NCBI RefSeq assembly: GCF_947172395.1
Contig: NC_069108.1
Location: 4,723,068-4,787,067 of the forward strand
From: Bicyclus anynana
Taxonomy: Eukaryota; Arthropoda; Insecta; Lepidoptera; Nymphalidae
DNA length: 64,000 bases
Direction: 5' to 3'
Every line of letters begins with the position of its first letter. Within the stretch, counting starts at the first letter, position 1. The notes beneath the pieces are model-generated. The model saw only the letters and a program-made list of their open reading frames with translations. It was not told where the DNA came from and made no database searches. Shown piece after piece: positions 34,544 through 44,655 of this stretch. The translations under genes were made by a program, and so were the position numbers.

Positions 34544-34584
34544 GTCAGTCGTTGACAATAGTTTAGCAGTCAGTGTCCAAAATA

Positions 34585-34931
34585 ACACCGTTTTCCCCCC
34601 AAAGGGAAGAAAACGGATATTTGGGTTCCAGCGTAGCTTGACCCACTTTTTGAGATTACCTCTTGGATTTCAACGTGACAACACTGTATCCCTCCCCATA
34701 CATCCCCTCTCTCCCTACTCCGAGCGCCCCGCCTAAGCGCGCGGTGTTGTATGCTGCGCCGGGCGATAGTGTCGCTCTTCAGTACTCTCTCCAAGCCGGC
34801 AAGGCTTTTTTAAAATAAGAGTGGGTCAAGCTACGCTGGAACCCAGCAAATGTTTTAAGGTAAAATGAACCTAATAATTACGCTATTACCTATATGAACG
34901 CTAATATCCATGACGCGATGTTAATATAGAC
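34585..34931. repeat. Hairpin-bearing filler of unknown origin
   Basis: A 25-bp perfect inverted repeat has arms at 34623-34647 and 34820-34844 (CAGCGTAGCTTGACCCAC core). A smaller hairpin, CCGTTTTC/GAAAACGG, is at about 34588-34617. The loop of about 170 bases is GC-richer than the flanks and matches nothing I recognise. Confidence 0.75.
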
Positions 34932-35200
34932 TTTGGGTTACCCCGTCGAACGCTCGCTTTGAAACGAGGGAACGATTGTTGAAACGGTTCCGCTGCCGGG
35001 TTCCGGAATAGGAACCGGATTCCCTTTCGCTCAACGGGCGTTGTTTGTCACAAAAGAAAACACGCCGCATCGACATAAGATCTCTCCTTGAGCTTAGGAT
35101 CGACTGACTCGCGAGCAACTACTGTTCACGCGAAACCCTTCTCCACGTCAGTCCTCCAGGGCCTCGCTGGAGTATTTGCTACTACCACCAAGATCTGCAC
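34932..35200 (-). rRNA. 28S rRNA fragment (antisense, truncated)
   Basis: On minus the fragment opens at GTGCAGATCTTGGTGGTAGT, the invariant LSU stretch, continues through GGAGAAGGGTTTCGCGTGAACAG-like and CAGTCGATCCTAAG segments, and ends at GACGGGGTAACCCAAA. About 270 nt of a roughly 4-kb molecule. It starts and stops abruptly, with no flanking rDNA spacer, so it is an inserted fragment and not a working gene. Confidence 0.9.
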
Positions 35201-35241
35201 TTATATGTATTACGCCACTATAGACGATTATCATGTTCATT

Positions 35242-35318
35242 GAAGGTAATTGGAATAATTACATTATTCCAATTACCTTCTTAGAGGGACCGGCCTCGAA
35301 GACGCCGGTCCCTCTAAG
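35242..35318. repeat. Two abutting palindromes at the 18S break
   Basis: Palindrome 1: 35242-35259 pairs exactly with 35263-35280 (GAAGGTAATTGGAATAAT). Palindrome 2: 35280-35294 pairs exactly with 35304-35318 (CTTAGAGGGACCGGC), the right arm being genuine 18S. The two touch at base 35280. Confidence 0.9.
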
Positions 35319-35556
35319 AAGAACTTTAATACGCCGCCAGTGAGTTGCGCGACCGGAGTCGCGCACACCTAAATGACGACGCCTATTTAGCAGGCTAGAG
35401 TCTCGTTCGTTACCGGAATTAACCAGACAAATCGCTCCACCAACTAAGAACGGCCATGCACCACCACCCACCGAATCAAGAAAGAGCTGTTAATCTGTCA
35501 ATCCTTCCGGTGTCCGGGCCTGGTGAGATTTCCCGTGTTGAGTCAAATTAAGCCGC

Positions 35557-35605
<49 letters not shown>

Positions 35606-36391
35606 TTTGCAACCATACTCCCCCCGGAGTCCAAAATCTTTGGTTTCCCGGAAGCTGCCCGCCGAGCCATTGTAGTAACGTCGGCGGATCGCTAGATGAC
35701 ATATTTACGGTTAGAACTAGGGCGGTATCTAATCGCCTTCGAACCTCTAACTTTCGTTCTTGATTGATGAAAACACCTTTGGCAAATGCTTTCGCTGATG
35801 TTCGTCTTGCGACGATCCAAGAATTTCACCTCTAACGTCGCAATACGAATGCCCCCAGTTATCCCTATTAATCATTACCTCGGAGTTCTGAAAACCAACA
35901 AAATAGAACCGAGATCATATTCTATTATTCCATGCACGAAATATTCAAGCGGCATTTTGAGCCCGCTTTGAGCACTCTAATTTGTTCAAAGTAAAATTGT
36001 CGGCCCATCTCGACACTCAACGAAGAGCACCGCGATAGGATTTTGATATTGAACCGTCGCGTTAACGACGGCTCACCGACGATATGCTCCGCAGACGTGT
36101 CAGTATCACTGCGGATGCGGTGCACCGACAGCGCGGCGCACAAATGCAACTACGAGCTTTTTAACCGCAACAATTTTAGTATACGCTATTGGAGCTGGAA
36201 TTACCGCGGCTGCTGGCACCAGACTTGCCCTCCAATTGTTCCTCGTTAAAATATTTAAAGTGTACTCATTCCGATTACGAGGCCTCGTAAGAGTCCCGTA
36301 TCGTTATTTTTCGTCACTACCTCCCCGTGCCGGGAGTGGGTAATTTGCGCGCCTGCTGCCTTCCTTGGATGTGGTAGCCGTTTCTCAGGCT
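35295..36391 (-). rRNA. 18S rRNA fragment (antisense, about 1.1 kb)
   Basis: Read on minus it runs from GAGCCTGAGAAACGGCTACC through GTGCCAGCAGCCGCGGTAAT (about 36210) and AAACTTAAAGGAATTGACGG (about 35600) to GTTCTTCTTAGAGGGACCGG. Conserved universal segments are intact, while the variable region at 35950-36150 is insect-like in length. Missing: the first about 370 nt and the last about 350 nt. At 36391 it changes abruptly into viral L-like sequence, so it is a captured fragment. Confidence 0.95.
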
Positions 36392-37155
36392 CAACAAATC
36401 ATTTGTCCAGCGGCGGCGGCTTGTATGGAGCGGGTGCTGGAGAATTTACTCACAAGGGCCTCTTGTTTTCCGATATTCGATAGGGTCATAATCTTCGACA
36501 TAAGCTTGGGATTACAAGGTACTATGGATATCAGGTCTTCTACTAGTTCCTTCTTCTTCTCAGCAACGGATGGTTCAAACAAGGGTTTTAGTTCCCTGTT
36601 ATTGATTATACCCGGTAAACCCTCTGCTATCTTATTCTTCAGGTAGTTCTCTGGTTGACGAGGGATTATGAGAGGGAGAGACTGTGGGTCCTTAATCAGC
36701 ATGGTCGGATCTGATTTCTTCATTCTTGTGGTGGCCGTCCTCTCTATATGCTCACGATGGCGGGGTGACGAGTGGATTGTCTTAGCCAGATGCAGGGCGC
36801 ATGAGGGGGTCTTGAACAGCCCGCATGCAGAAGTTAGGGAACAGAGTTATAGGCCAACCGCCAAGAGCCCGAGGAACAGACAGTAGACATACTAAGTATT
36901 CAGCGGGATACTTACGTAATTCTTGAAACCTGTCATGTGCCATGATGGACGCTTCGAGGATGGTGCACCAGTAGGTGGCCACGGGTGTGTGGTCTTTCTG
37001 AGCAGCCCCCATCCCCGCCGAGAAAACCCCAGCTATGTCCCCGTTAAATGAGGGGATGGTCTGATTGGCCTCACTTGCCATTCTGGATACTCTCTTGAGA
37101 GCCGAGCTCACTTGTGCTCCCTTAAAGAAGAACTCACGCCCGTATTCTAGGGAAC
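36391..37155 (-). pseudogene. Endogenous mononegavirus-like L polymerase, central part
   Basis: Minus strand, two frames joined by a frameshift near 36750. The first (about 37155-36785) carries KGAQVSSALKRVSRMASEAN, an upstream-of-finger L motif of non-segmented negative-strand RNA viruses, followed by a YPAEYLVCLLSVPRALGGW block. The second (36780-36391) carries PCNPKLMSKIMTLS. The order fits the RdRp domain region of Mononegavirales L, perhaps near Nyami-/Lispi-like viruses (inference). The catalytic GDN core is not in the piece. It is non-functional, truncated by the 18S on one side and by an inverted L piece on the other. Confidence 0.8.
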
Positions 37156-37165
37156 CACGACAAAA

Positions 37166-37640
37166 ATGGAGGAGGAAGACTCCAATCCCCTTTACGCCGC
37201 TCCGGAAAGGAAGCCCATCTTCAGGCGGGACCGCCATCTCCAGTCCGCCCTTCACAGAGGGGAAATAGACTATCTCTTTTCACAATGGGACAACCCCGCC
37301 GGGCTCAAGAGAGAACATATCTCCCTTCAAAGGGACACAAAAGGTGTATCCTTCCTAGAATCTGATACCTACATTCACTGGGCTCTGTTGCATGTAAGTA
37401 AAATGTGTAAGGAGTCCTCCACGGGATCAGAGCTGTCAAAACACATACGTACAGCCAACGAGGCAACACACCTGAGCATGAGGGACTTCTGCTCAGTGTC
37501 TTTCAGTGGCCCACCCCTCAAACCCCCTCCCTTGTTAAAGCAAGTGTATTGCATCAAAAAGAGGTTATCAGCCATAACCCAACGTGTTACGGCAACTTAC
37601 ATGTGGTATGGCCATCAGATTCATTTGCATATATCATAAC
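37166..37640 (+). pseudogene. Endogenous mononegavirus-like L polymerase, N-terminal part (inverted)
   Basis: The plus frame opens at ATG 37166 with MEEEDSNPLY followed by FRRDRHLQSALHRGEIDYLF, the pattern of the extreme N-terminus of L in non-segmented negative-strand viruses, including its PxxRxxHLxS element. It runs open for about 157 codons, to 37639. It lies head-to-head with the minus-strand central L piece, about 10 bases apart. The bases just before the ATG (GGGAACCACGACAAAA) could be an L leader, but they also form the end of the minus-strand frame. Not a functional gene. Confidence 0.7.
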
Positions 37641-37743
37641 ACATAGTCACTTCTTAGCAGTGAGGGATTGTATAAATTCCTGGTTTTCGGCTTTATCTTA
37701 TGGTCAGTCGTTGACAATAGTTTAGCAGTCAGTGTCCAAAATA

Positions 37744-38815
37744 TTATCATTTATCGATAAGGTAACGCTCGATGTAATTTATCCATCCTTGCTTTTCATA
37801 GACGTTTCTAGCGTGAAATGCCAAATTGCCGAAATCGTAGTTAAGCTATGCAAATTGATCTTGTTTTGATTTTGTTTTTGAAAAAATAAATGTGATAAAA
37901 TTGGTAAAGGTGTAGTGTTTGGTGTAATTCGTACTGTACGCGTTTAATAAAGGATTTAGAGATTTTATTCCTCAGAAAATAAGTAAAGGAAATGGGATTT
38001 TTGTGGTCTTAAGACAGCTAAAGAAGCCTCGACTGTAGCTGCAGCCGCGCAATGAAGTGTCACGTGCAACTGCCACGGAGACCACGACAACATAGATTGA
38101 CCCCGAGAGAAGCCGATTGCCACCGTGCCCTCAAGCTGCGTACTGTGCGCTACCCAAAGGCACACCGCGAATTATCGTGATGCACAAAGGCCCCACATCA
38201 CAGCAAAAAGAATGCGGCTGGTCGGAAGCCCGCCGTCCGCAAACCTTTAAAAAGTTTGTCACTGTGCTGGTGTCTACAAGAAACCAATGGATGTAAAACG
38301 CCTAAAGCTCCTAAAAGCCACGCAGCGAATACCATAGGCAAATGAACAATATGCAACTTTGATAATTGTGTTCGCGCCAAGCTAACGCATCCCATCTCAC
38401 TCTACTCCAACGCATCCTATAAGCTCCTCTCTTTCCCGCATAAAATTCCCGTTACTCCTCCACACTGCTGGACGCGTATCAAAATTAATTAGTCGCACGT
38501 AATCCATCGCTATCTACATACGTTTGCGCGCGCGTATCGCGACAATTCGTCTGTTCGCTTTTATATTACCAAAAAACTATCAAAAATCTCCTAAATTGAA
38601 TGGTGAAAAGTGAAAAGAAGATACGAAGCAGTTTACAGTAAGTCCATAATATCTATCTCCTTTCCTAGCAAAGCCAAACGCGAACAAATTGGACGACAAC
38701 ATGTTCATTCCTTATTTGCGACCACCTAGCATTGTCGTTATCGAACATATCACAGTGTTTAGGAAAATGAAGTTCCTACATAATCAAACACTAAAACGGT
38801 TATACACAGGGTTAC
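37744..38815. other. No recognised gene
   Basis: Contains open frames without family signature and a GC-richer patch at 38030-38400. Possibly the non-coding front of the hAT-like element whose transposase scrap begins near 38830. Confidence 0.4.
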
Positions 38816-38829
38816 TATAAGCAATGGCT

Positions 38830-39190
38830 TCATTAAGCATGAGAAAAGGCGAGATTATTGGTTTGCTAAAATGCGTCCCAAGAAAAAACCTAAAATGGAC
38901 CAGTTCATCCATATTGTACGGACATGAAGTTTTAAGATTGCCACCGTACATACAAGATTGCAAAAGCTGCCAAAGAGCAGTTTGAAAAAGCCACAGCAAT
39001 TTGTTACGATCGACGGATGGTCATCTGTAACCGGTGAAAGCAAATAGCTGTTACTGCATATTTTGTAAATAAAGAGACTGACAGAATGTGTACTGTCATG
39101 ATTGGCTGCTTTTAATAGCAAGAACGTCACAGGCTTTGCGGTGTTTTTAATGTAAACTTCTGAAAATGAAGTATTGATGGACATTTAGAT
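38830..39190 (+). pseudogene. hAT transposase fragment
   Basis: Plus-strand reading gives FVTIDGWSSVTGE near 38999-39040, then VTAHF-, RLTECVLS- and TGFAVF-like text in shifting frames. A TxDGWxS block, followed by FINKETDRM-type and HTG-type text, is the RNase-H-like first catalytic region of hAT transposases. Many stops; dead. Confidence 0.55.
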
Positions 39191-39419
39191 GTTATAGTGA
39201 ATCACAACTTCGCAAATATCCTCACTGCGTTTCGTTTTAGACTTTGGCCATCGATTGATGCTTCGCTTAAACCTTAAAGGTTTTTTTTTACATGTGGGTA
39301 GTGAAACAAACTAGTTGATTTTCATGTTAAATAATTAGTAAAGTACATTATTAGTTTACTTTTATGTACCAGTAATTAATAGTAAACCTGCCCGCTCCTT
39401 TATATTATATTTGCACAGA

Positions 39420-40135
39420 TTTTTATTAACTATAATGACCGTGTGCTCTAACCTCACTTTTCCACTATCACAAGTTCACTGTTTACAAAATGGAAACATT
39501 GAAAAAAAACATAAATGACATTAGTGAGCATTTTAATAGCCGTATGGCTGAATTTCAAAAGGAGTTACGGGGTGCCATCCCGGCCACAAGCCCAACGTCC
39601 AACTTGTATGCTCAGTTTGGTTCATTCAGAAGTTTTGTTTTGACGGCCCTTGAGAATCTTCAGCTGCAAGTGAAGCTCCTGGCAAGGCAGGACGAGCTTG
39701 AGATGCAATCCAGAAAGAAAATTCCCCTTGTGCATGGAATTTCAGAGGTTGATAAAGAGGACTGTGATGGACCTGCCAATGCATAACTTTAAGCAATGTG
39801 TTAAAAAACATTTGCTTAGTCGAGGTTACTACACCATCGATGAGTTCCTTAATGACAAAGTTGCTTGGAGGCCGTTGGATCAGCTTCCACCTTCACACAG
39901 GAAGTAAAACTATAAGAAATTGTAATGTTGTCATAAATTGTAATTATAATATTATTGTATGATTTTTTTTTAAAAGAGCAACTGTTGTTTCTTGCCGGTT
40001 TCTTCTCAGCAGGATCTGCCTTCCGAACCGGTGGTAGAATCTTTACAAATAGTTAACTGATGTATCAAAAGTGCTTGTATACTGAGCCTACTTGAAATAA
40101 ATGAATTTTTGATTTTGATTTTGATTTTGGACCCT
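39420..40135 (+). mobile_element. LINE with 5' end fused to 3' end
   Basis: The 39490-39786 frame starts METLKKNINDISEHF and has the coiled-coil then KIPLVHGISEV pattern of LINE ORF1. Near 39757-39763 it passes abruptly into the extreme C-terminus of ORF2 (VMDLPMHNFKQCVKKHLL, then LDQLPPSHRK to 39907). The 3' UTR with GGTGGTAGAATCTTTACAAA and a TGATTTT-type simple tail ends at about 40130. About 98 percent of the coding region is absent, so it can only be mobilised in trans. Confidence 0.8.
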
Positions 40136-41025
40136 GCTACTGCAGTTTGTGAGTAGTGACTGGACCTCTTAAGCTCCCTGAGCTATCGTCAGAATCTCTC
40201 AGCCGCTATCGTTTGGGGCATCCTGGCAAGGACAACCCTAGGGCTATACTTGTCAAATTCTATAATTTACCTACTCTCCGTATGCAATAATTGAATATAT
40301 TTTTTTGCAATTGCAACAAATAAATCTACTCTCCGTATCGCAATAATTGAGGAAGAGAAAAACTGCGCCAAAAAATATTTTTTTTTAAATTCATGTACAA
40401 GGACTCTAATAACTATCTTTGGGTGGAGTGGGTGAGATGTCCATTACTAACTTTAATTTATTATTCATTTATTTAATTTATTTTTATTATTGCTGATAAT
40501 AATTGAGGGTTAAAAGTAAACAAATTCACAAGATACATTTTATTTTTTCTTTTTCGAAGGATTCAAAAGGTATGGCGTCTCTCCCACTTTTAACTACGAG
40601 CATTATATAAATTGAGTTACCACCTCAACGGTACAAATTCGAAGTTACGCTTGAATTAACAACAACAACTGTGAACACTAAGGCGATTGATACAAAAAGT
40701 AGGAAGCATAAAATGCATTCAACAGCAAACTTTTTTGTTTCCGACTTTTTCTTTTACCTCACACAAATGGTAATTTATTAAGTCATTTCTTGCTCAAATT
40801 CGATCGAGATCTGTTCGGCTTCGTGTCAATTATGCACGCATTTCACGTAAGTAATAATGTTTATATTCTTGTGTTCTCCGAGCAAAAGCACACCCGTGTT
40901 ACCATAAGTGCAGTACTAAGTTTCAACGTATACGTGAACTTGAATTCATATTTATATTGTGCGAATGTTTTAAAAGAAAAAAAAAAACAAAACCTATAAT
41001 ATAAATCTATAATATAATAATATAT
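40136..41025. other. No recognised gene
   Basis: AT-rich. A duplicated phrase (CTACTCTCCGTAT.GCAATAATTGA) occurs at 40268-40295 and 40325-40350. A TATAATATA microsatellite-like run lies at 40996-41045. Confidence 0.4.
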
Positions 41026-41029
41026 ATAT

Positions 41030-41414
41030 ATAATCTATAATATAAAAATGAATCGCAAAATGTTGGTAAGCGCATAACTCAACAACGCTTGGACCAATTT
41101 GGCCAATTCCTTTTTTTAAATGTTCGTTGAAGTTCTAGGATAGGAAAAATTCGAATAATTGCCGGAATAATCATAAAAATAGCCCTTTTCTTTTTCCCAT
41201 ACAAATGTTTTCTAACTAAAACATGGTAAATTTGAGCTTTATTGTTATTAGTAGTATAAAGTTCATATTAATAATTATTAAAAAACGGGTATGGCTGGGG
41301 TATAGTAGGGTAGGGTAGGGGTAGGGTACGTGTAGGGATAGGGTAGGGGAAGGGTAGGGGCAGTTGAAAGTTTACATCGAGTTTCACGCGGACGAAGTCG
41401 CGGGCGTCCGCTAG
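41030..41414 (+). mobile_element. Non-autonomous Helitron-like element
   Basis: Starts with TCTATAATATAAAAATGAATCG and ends with a GC hairpin, GCGGACG...CGTCCGC (41388-41411), directly followed by CTAG, then T: the 3' signature of Helitrons. A G-rich tract of repeated GGGTAGGG lies at 41290-41365. A sister copy is antisense at 48232-48440. Confidence 0.6.
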
Positions 41415-41754
41415 TAATAAATAAAAACCGGTGTTTTTACGTGTCGTGTCACGCGCAGTTTAGAGTTCCGTTAGACGTAATATTATACTTAGCCATACCA
41501 AATTTCAGCTTACTAGTTTAAACAGTTTCTGAGTCATCTTAGGTATATAATAGGTGCCGCTAAATGTAGTCAATAAATTGCATCACAATGCGAGCGCAGG
41601 ACTTGCCGACAACGTTCTACCACATGCGCTGTGGAACTGTACGGAATGCATAAAGAGGAGGCCGATAACGTTAACACTCCAGTTAAGTTAACAAAACGTT
41701 CCCCGGGCAGGTGGATACCCAAAAATATACAACTAAAGCAATTCGTATTTCGAA

Positions 41755-42110
41755 CACTGATTAAAGAATAATATTCAGAGCGCACAGAACGCGACCGTGT
41801 CGTAGCCGCACCAAATACAAAATTCAAAAACGAATACATTCTCTAGTCAGTACGACGCGAAGCGTCGCATCAGTAATTTTCAATATTATTTAAGAAAAAT
41901 GGCGTCTTATGTTTTTAAATATTTTAAAAACTGATCACAAAAACTAAAGAATGGAGTATATTTTATTGATAATTATTGATTGTTACATTAATTTACGTGT
42001 TGTTAGTGTTAAATTATGAGATATCAAGTAAAAATGTTGTATATGCGGATGTCAAGGAGACGTTTTTTTATGGGTTTCACCGGCTTCACCACGCTGATTG
42101 TGAAGATTCA
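41755..42110 (+). repeat. Third copy (C) of part of units A and B
   Basis: Matches about 15385-15760 (A) and 21240-21600 (B), for example ATTTTCAATATTATT, AATGGCGTCTTATGTTTTTA and ATATGCGGATGTCAAGGAGA. It is more diverged than A and B are from each other, so the family existed before that duplication. Confidence 0.85.
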
Positions 42111-42430
42111 TTCTGGGTCATCTATATTCTGTGATTTCGAAAATGAAATTCTCGACAACACGCAGTCGTTACATTTGTGCGTCGAAATACTCTCTTCTCT
42201 TCTTCTCTTGATGAAAACCAAAAAAAAAACCAAAAAGTGCCTGCCACTGGATCTACAGAATGATATACTTGGATCGATTTATGGTGAAAGCTGGTGAAAT
42301 ATCGCCGCGTAAAGATGCATTCACAGAAGCTGAAGATTTACGGTCGCAAGTCAAACTTTGCACTAAAAAGAAATTGAAGTGCTAAGATTAAATACCAGCA
42401 TTTATTTTGGCACCATTATTGAAATACACA

Positions 42431-42560
42431 GAAATCTATACTAATATCATAAAGCTGAAGAGTTTGTTTGTTAATCTCAGGAACTACTGGTCCGATTTGA
42501 AGAAATATTTCAGTGTTAGATAGCCAATTTATCGAGGACGGCTATAGGCTATATATTATC
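42431..42560 (+). mobile_element. Helitron-like 5' fragment
   Basis: Begins TCTATACTAATATCATAAAGC and continues with CAGGAACTACTGGTCCGATTT and AATATTTCAGTGTTAGATAG, a phrase shared (antisense) with 52325-52520. The 3' hairpin and CTAG are missing. Confidence 0.6.
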
Positions 42561-42567
42561 CCACCAC

Positions 42568-42807
42568 CTTCTTCTTCTTCTTAAGGTGCCTCTCCGACTA
42601 GCGAAGGTTGGCAGTCAGATTCTTGAACTCGTCTCTATCCTTCGCGAGGCGAAATAATTGTGCGGCGCTCGCGATCCCGGTCCACTCTCTGATGTTTCTC
42701 AGCCAAGACTTCTTTCTGCGACCAACGCCTCTTCTACCAGCAACCTTTCCCATCAAGATGAGCTGTAGAAGCTCGTATCTCTCGTGTCTGTCGAAATACT
42801 CTCTACT
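42568..42807 (-). mobile_element. RTE-type LINE C-terminus, antisense
   Basis: The minus frame reads LLQLILMGKVAGRRGVGRRK and then WTGIASAAQLFRLAKDRD and FKNLTANLR, the C-terminal end of an RTE-type ORF. The joint with the next element is a perfect palindrome. Confidence 0.75.
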
Positions 42808-42839
42808 GCTCTTCCCGGAAGACGTCTTCCGGGAAGAGC
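42808..42839. repeat. Perfect palindrome at a LINE-LINE joint
   Basis: GCTCTTCCCGGAAGAC (42808-42823) and GTCTTCCGGGAAGAGC (42824-42839) are exact reverse complements with no loop. To the left is antisense RTE; to the right a sense LINE ORF1 coiled coil. Confidence 0.95.
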
Positions 42840-43050
42840 TACACGATCTAAGGAAGGAGCTTAAGGAATTTCGTGTTGACCTGTGCGATATACGTGGGAC
42901 TATTTCTGCATACAATCAACGTATGGATGACTTTAATAGTAGATAGAACCTTGACCAAGAAAGTCAAAGTTTCATCCAGTCACTTCTTCATATTGTTACG
43001 GAGAACCCTATTACTAGAGACATAGAGACATTACTAGAGGGTTCATAATT
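42836..43050 (+). pseudogene. LINE ORF1 coiled-coil fragment
   Basis: The plus frame reads EELHDLRKELKEFRVDLCD and RGTISAYNQRMDDF, a heptad-rich helix typical of LINE ORF1. It stops at 42947 and a second frame continues briefly. Confidence 0.55.
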
Positions 43051-43077
43051 GCTCGCCCTTTTGAGTTGTTTACAACT

Positions 43078-43960
43078 TGAAAGTTGAAACTTTTAGAGGA
43101 AGAAGTAAAATGGTCAGACACCATCAAATACCTGGGTCTCACGAAAGACCATAACCTCACGATGAAGCCGCTCATCAAAAGCGTGACAAACAAAGCGAAG
43201 ATCGCAACGCGCCTCCTTCGACCGGTGCTCTTCTCGCAACTACCGCTTCGGACGAAGATCGGGGTGTACAGGCCTATGTACGCTCCATCCTCACATACGC
43301 CAAGCCCGCCTAGTACTCTCTCGCGAAGGAGAGAAACCGGACAATCTCAGGTCATAAGACAGACAGAAGACGAACGCCCGTCGATACGTAAGGAACCTCA
43401 CCATCGCGAGGGACGTACATGTCGAGGACTTAGACGAAGTCATCAAAAGACAGGTCATACAGGCCTATCCGCACATTCGCCGCACATCCGGGACATGGCG
43501 CCGTACCACGCTCGCCCACCGGATAAAATGGCACACCCAAGAGACCTACTCTAGATAGAGTCTCACATGGAGGCTTCATGGTGAGGTTGCCGGCGAGGCT
43601 TCCTCATACCAAATCCAACTAAGAATAACTGAAAATGAGTACCGCAAACGCCCCCGACCGGGGGCGCATCCAACGACCGCGCTATAGTAATAGCGCGCGA
43701 AGAAAACCGCAGGAGGCATATGCCTCGGTCGTGCCTCCCCCAGGCCCTTACGGACCTGTGAGAAGACAGCACGGTATCGGGCCAGTTTACTTCGAAACGA
43801 AGTGGAGTGAACATTAAGTGACACAAGCGATACAGGTGAACAATACTAAACTCGGCTACGATTTCTGGACTATGCTTAGCCTACGTTTGAAAGTGTGTAT
43901 TAAGTATGGATTAAGTAGTGGAATAAAGCCTTATAAGAGTCACCAGGTGTTTAATTTTGT
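43078..43960 (+). pseudogene. Jockey-type LINE, RT thumb to 3' end
   Basis: The frame from 43084 reads VKWSDTIKYLGLTKDHNLTM and SVTNKAKIATRLLRP, the segment following the RT catalytic domain in Jockey-clade elements. After a frameshift near 43290 the same text continues in another frame (RDVHVEDLDEVI at about 43410) to the end near 43550. The 3' UTR with the GCGCTATAGTAATAGCGC palindrome (43679-43697) follows. Confidence 0.7.
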
Positions 43961-44655
43961 AACAATATAAATAATACAATGATAACCCAAAAATTTTCTT
44001 TTTAGTTTTAATTTTAATTTATTTTAGTTTTAATTTTAATTTATTTTAATTTTGTAGTTGTAGTTGTATTGATATTTCCTTATATTTTATTTTTATAATA
44101 AGTTTAGCCTATTTAATTATTATCTTCATTAATAAAATTGTTTGCATGTTTTTACCATAATTCCAATGAAAAAAAAAAAAAAAAAATTCTGGAATAACTC
44201 ATGTTTTTGCAAACATTCCAAAAATTTTGAGGTTGCTGAATTTTGACCTTTTATTAAGATAATCATGCTATTTTTTTACCAAATTACCTGTAGTTCGTCT
44301 TTTACGAATACTAAAGCAATGTAAAACTATAAAAAAGTATTCTTGCATATTTTGCTGGTCTGACCGATAGGACTTTAGTGACATCATGACATGTTCACAA
44401 AAGGGCATTTACTTAAACAGCGTGAATATATATCAATATTAAAACATTCATGCCATTTATATTTTTCCAAGCTACCACACATAAAATGTGATTTTTCTTT
44501 TACGACAATTAAAGACAGAATAACCAATAAGAAATATTGTTTACCATAATTTACTGAACTTGGCAGCTGGATTCTAAAGCTTGCATTCAAACAGCATGAA
44601 TTTAAGAATATTAAGATATTCATGCTATTTTTGTACCGAGCCACATAACAAAATA

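Larger units (their letters stand above)
34544..37743. repeat. 41-bp direct repeats bracketing a chimeric RNA-derived block
   Basis: 34544-34584 and 37703-37743 are identical (GTCAGTCGTTGACAATAGTT onward). Between them lie, from left to right: unassigned sequence with two hairpins, antisense 28S rRNA, two back-to-back palindromes, antisense 18S rRNA, antisense central L-polymerase sequence, and sense L N-terminal sequence. Forty-one bases is longer than normal target-site duplications of retroelements but suits a staggered-break or microduplication repair event. Confidence 0.85.

Noticed and set aside
35259..36249. Open frames inside the rRNA region (for example 35259-35471 minus, 36043-36249 plus)
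   Set aside because: They are chance frames across 18S rRNA.
34921..36391. Functional rDNA locus
   Set aside because: Both 18S and 28S are truncated at both ends, joined without ITS or 5.8S, and flanked by palindromes and viral sequence, so this is a captured fragment.
38041..38395. Small host gene in the GC-richer patch
   Set aside because: Frames are short, on conflicting strands, and show no recognisable domain or splice structure.
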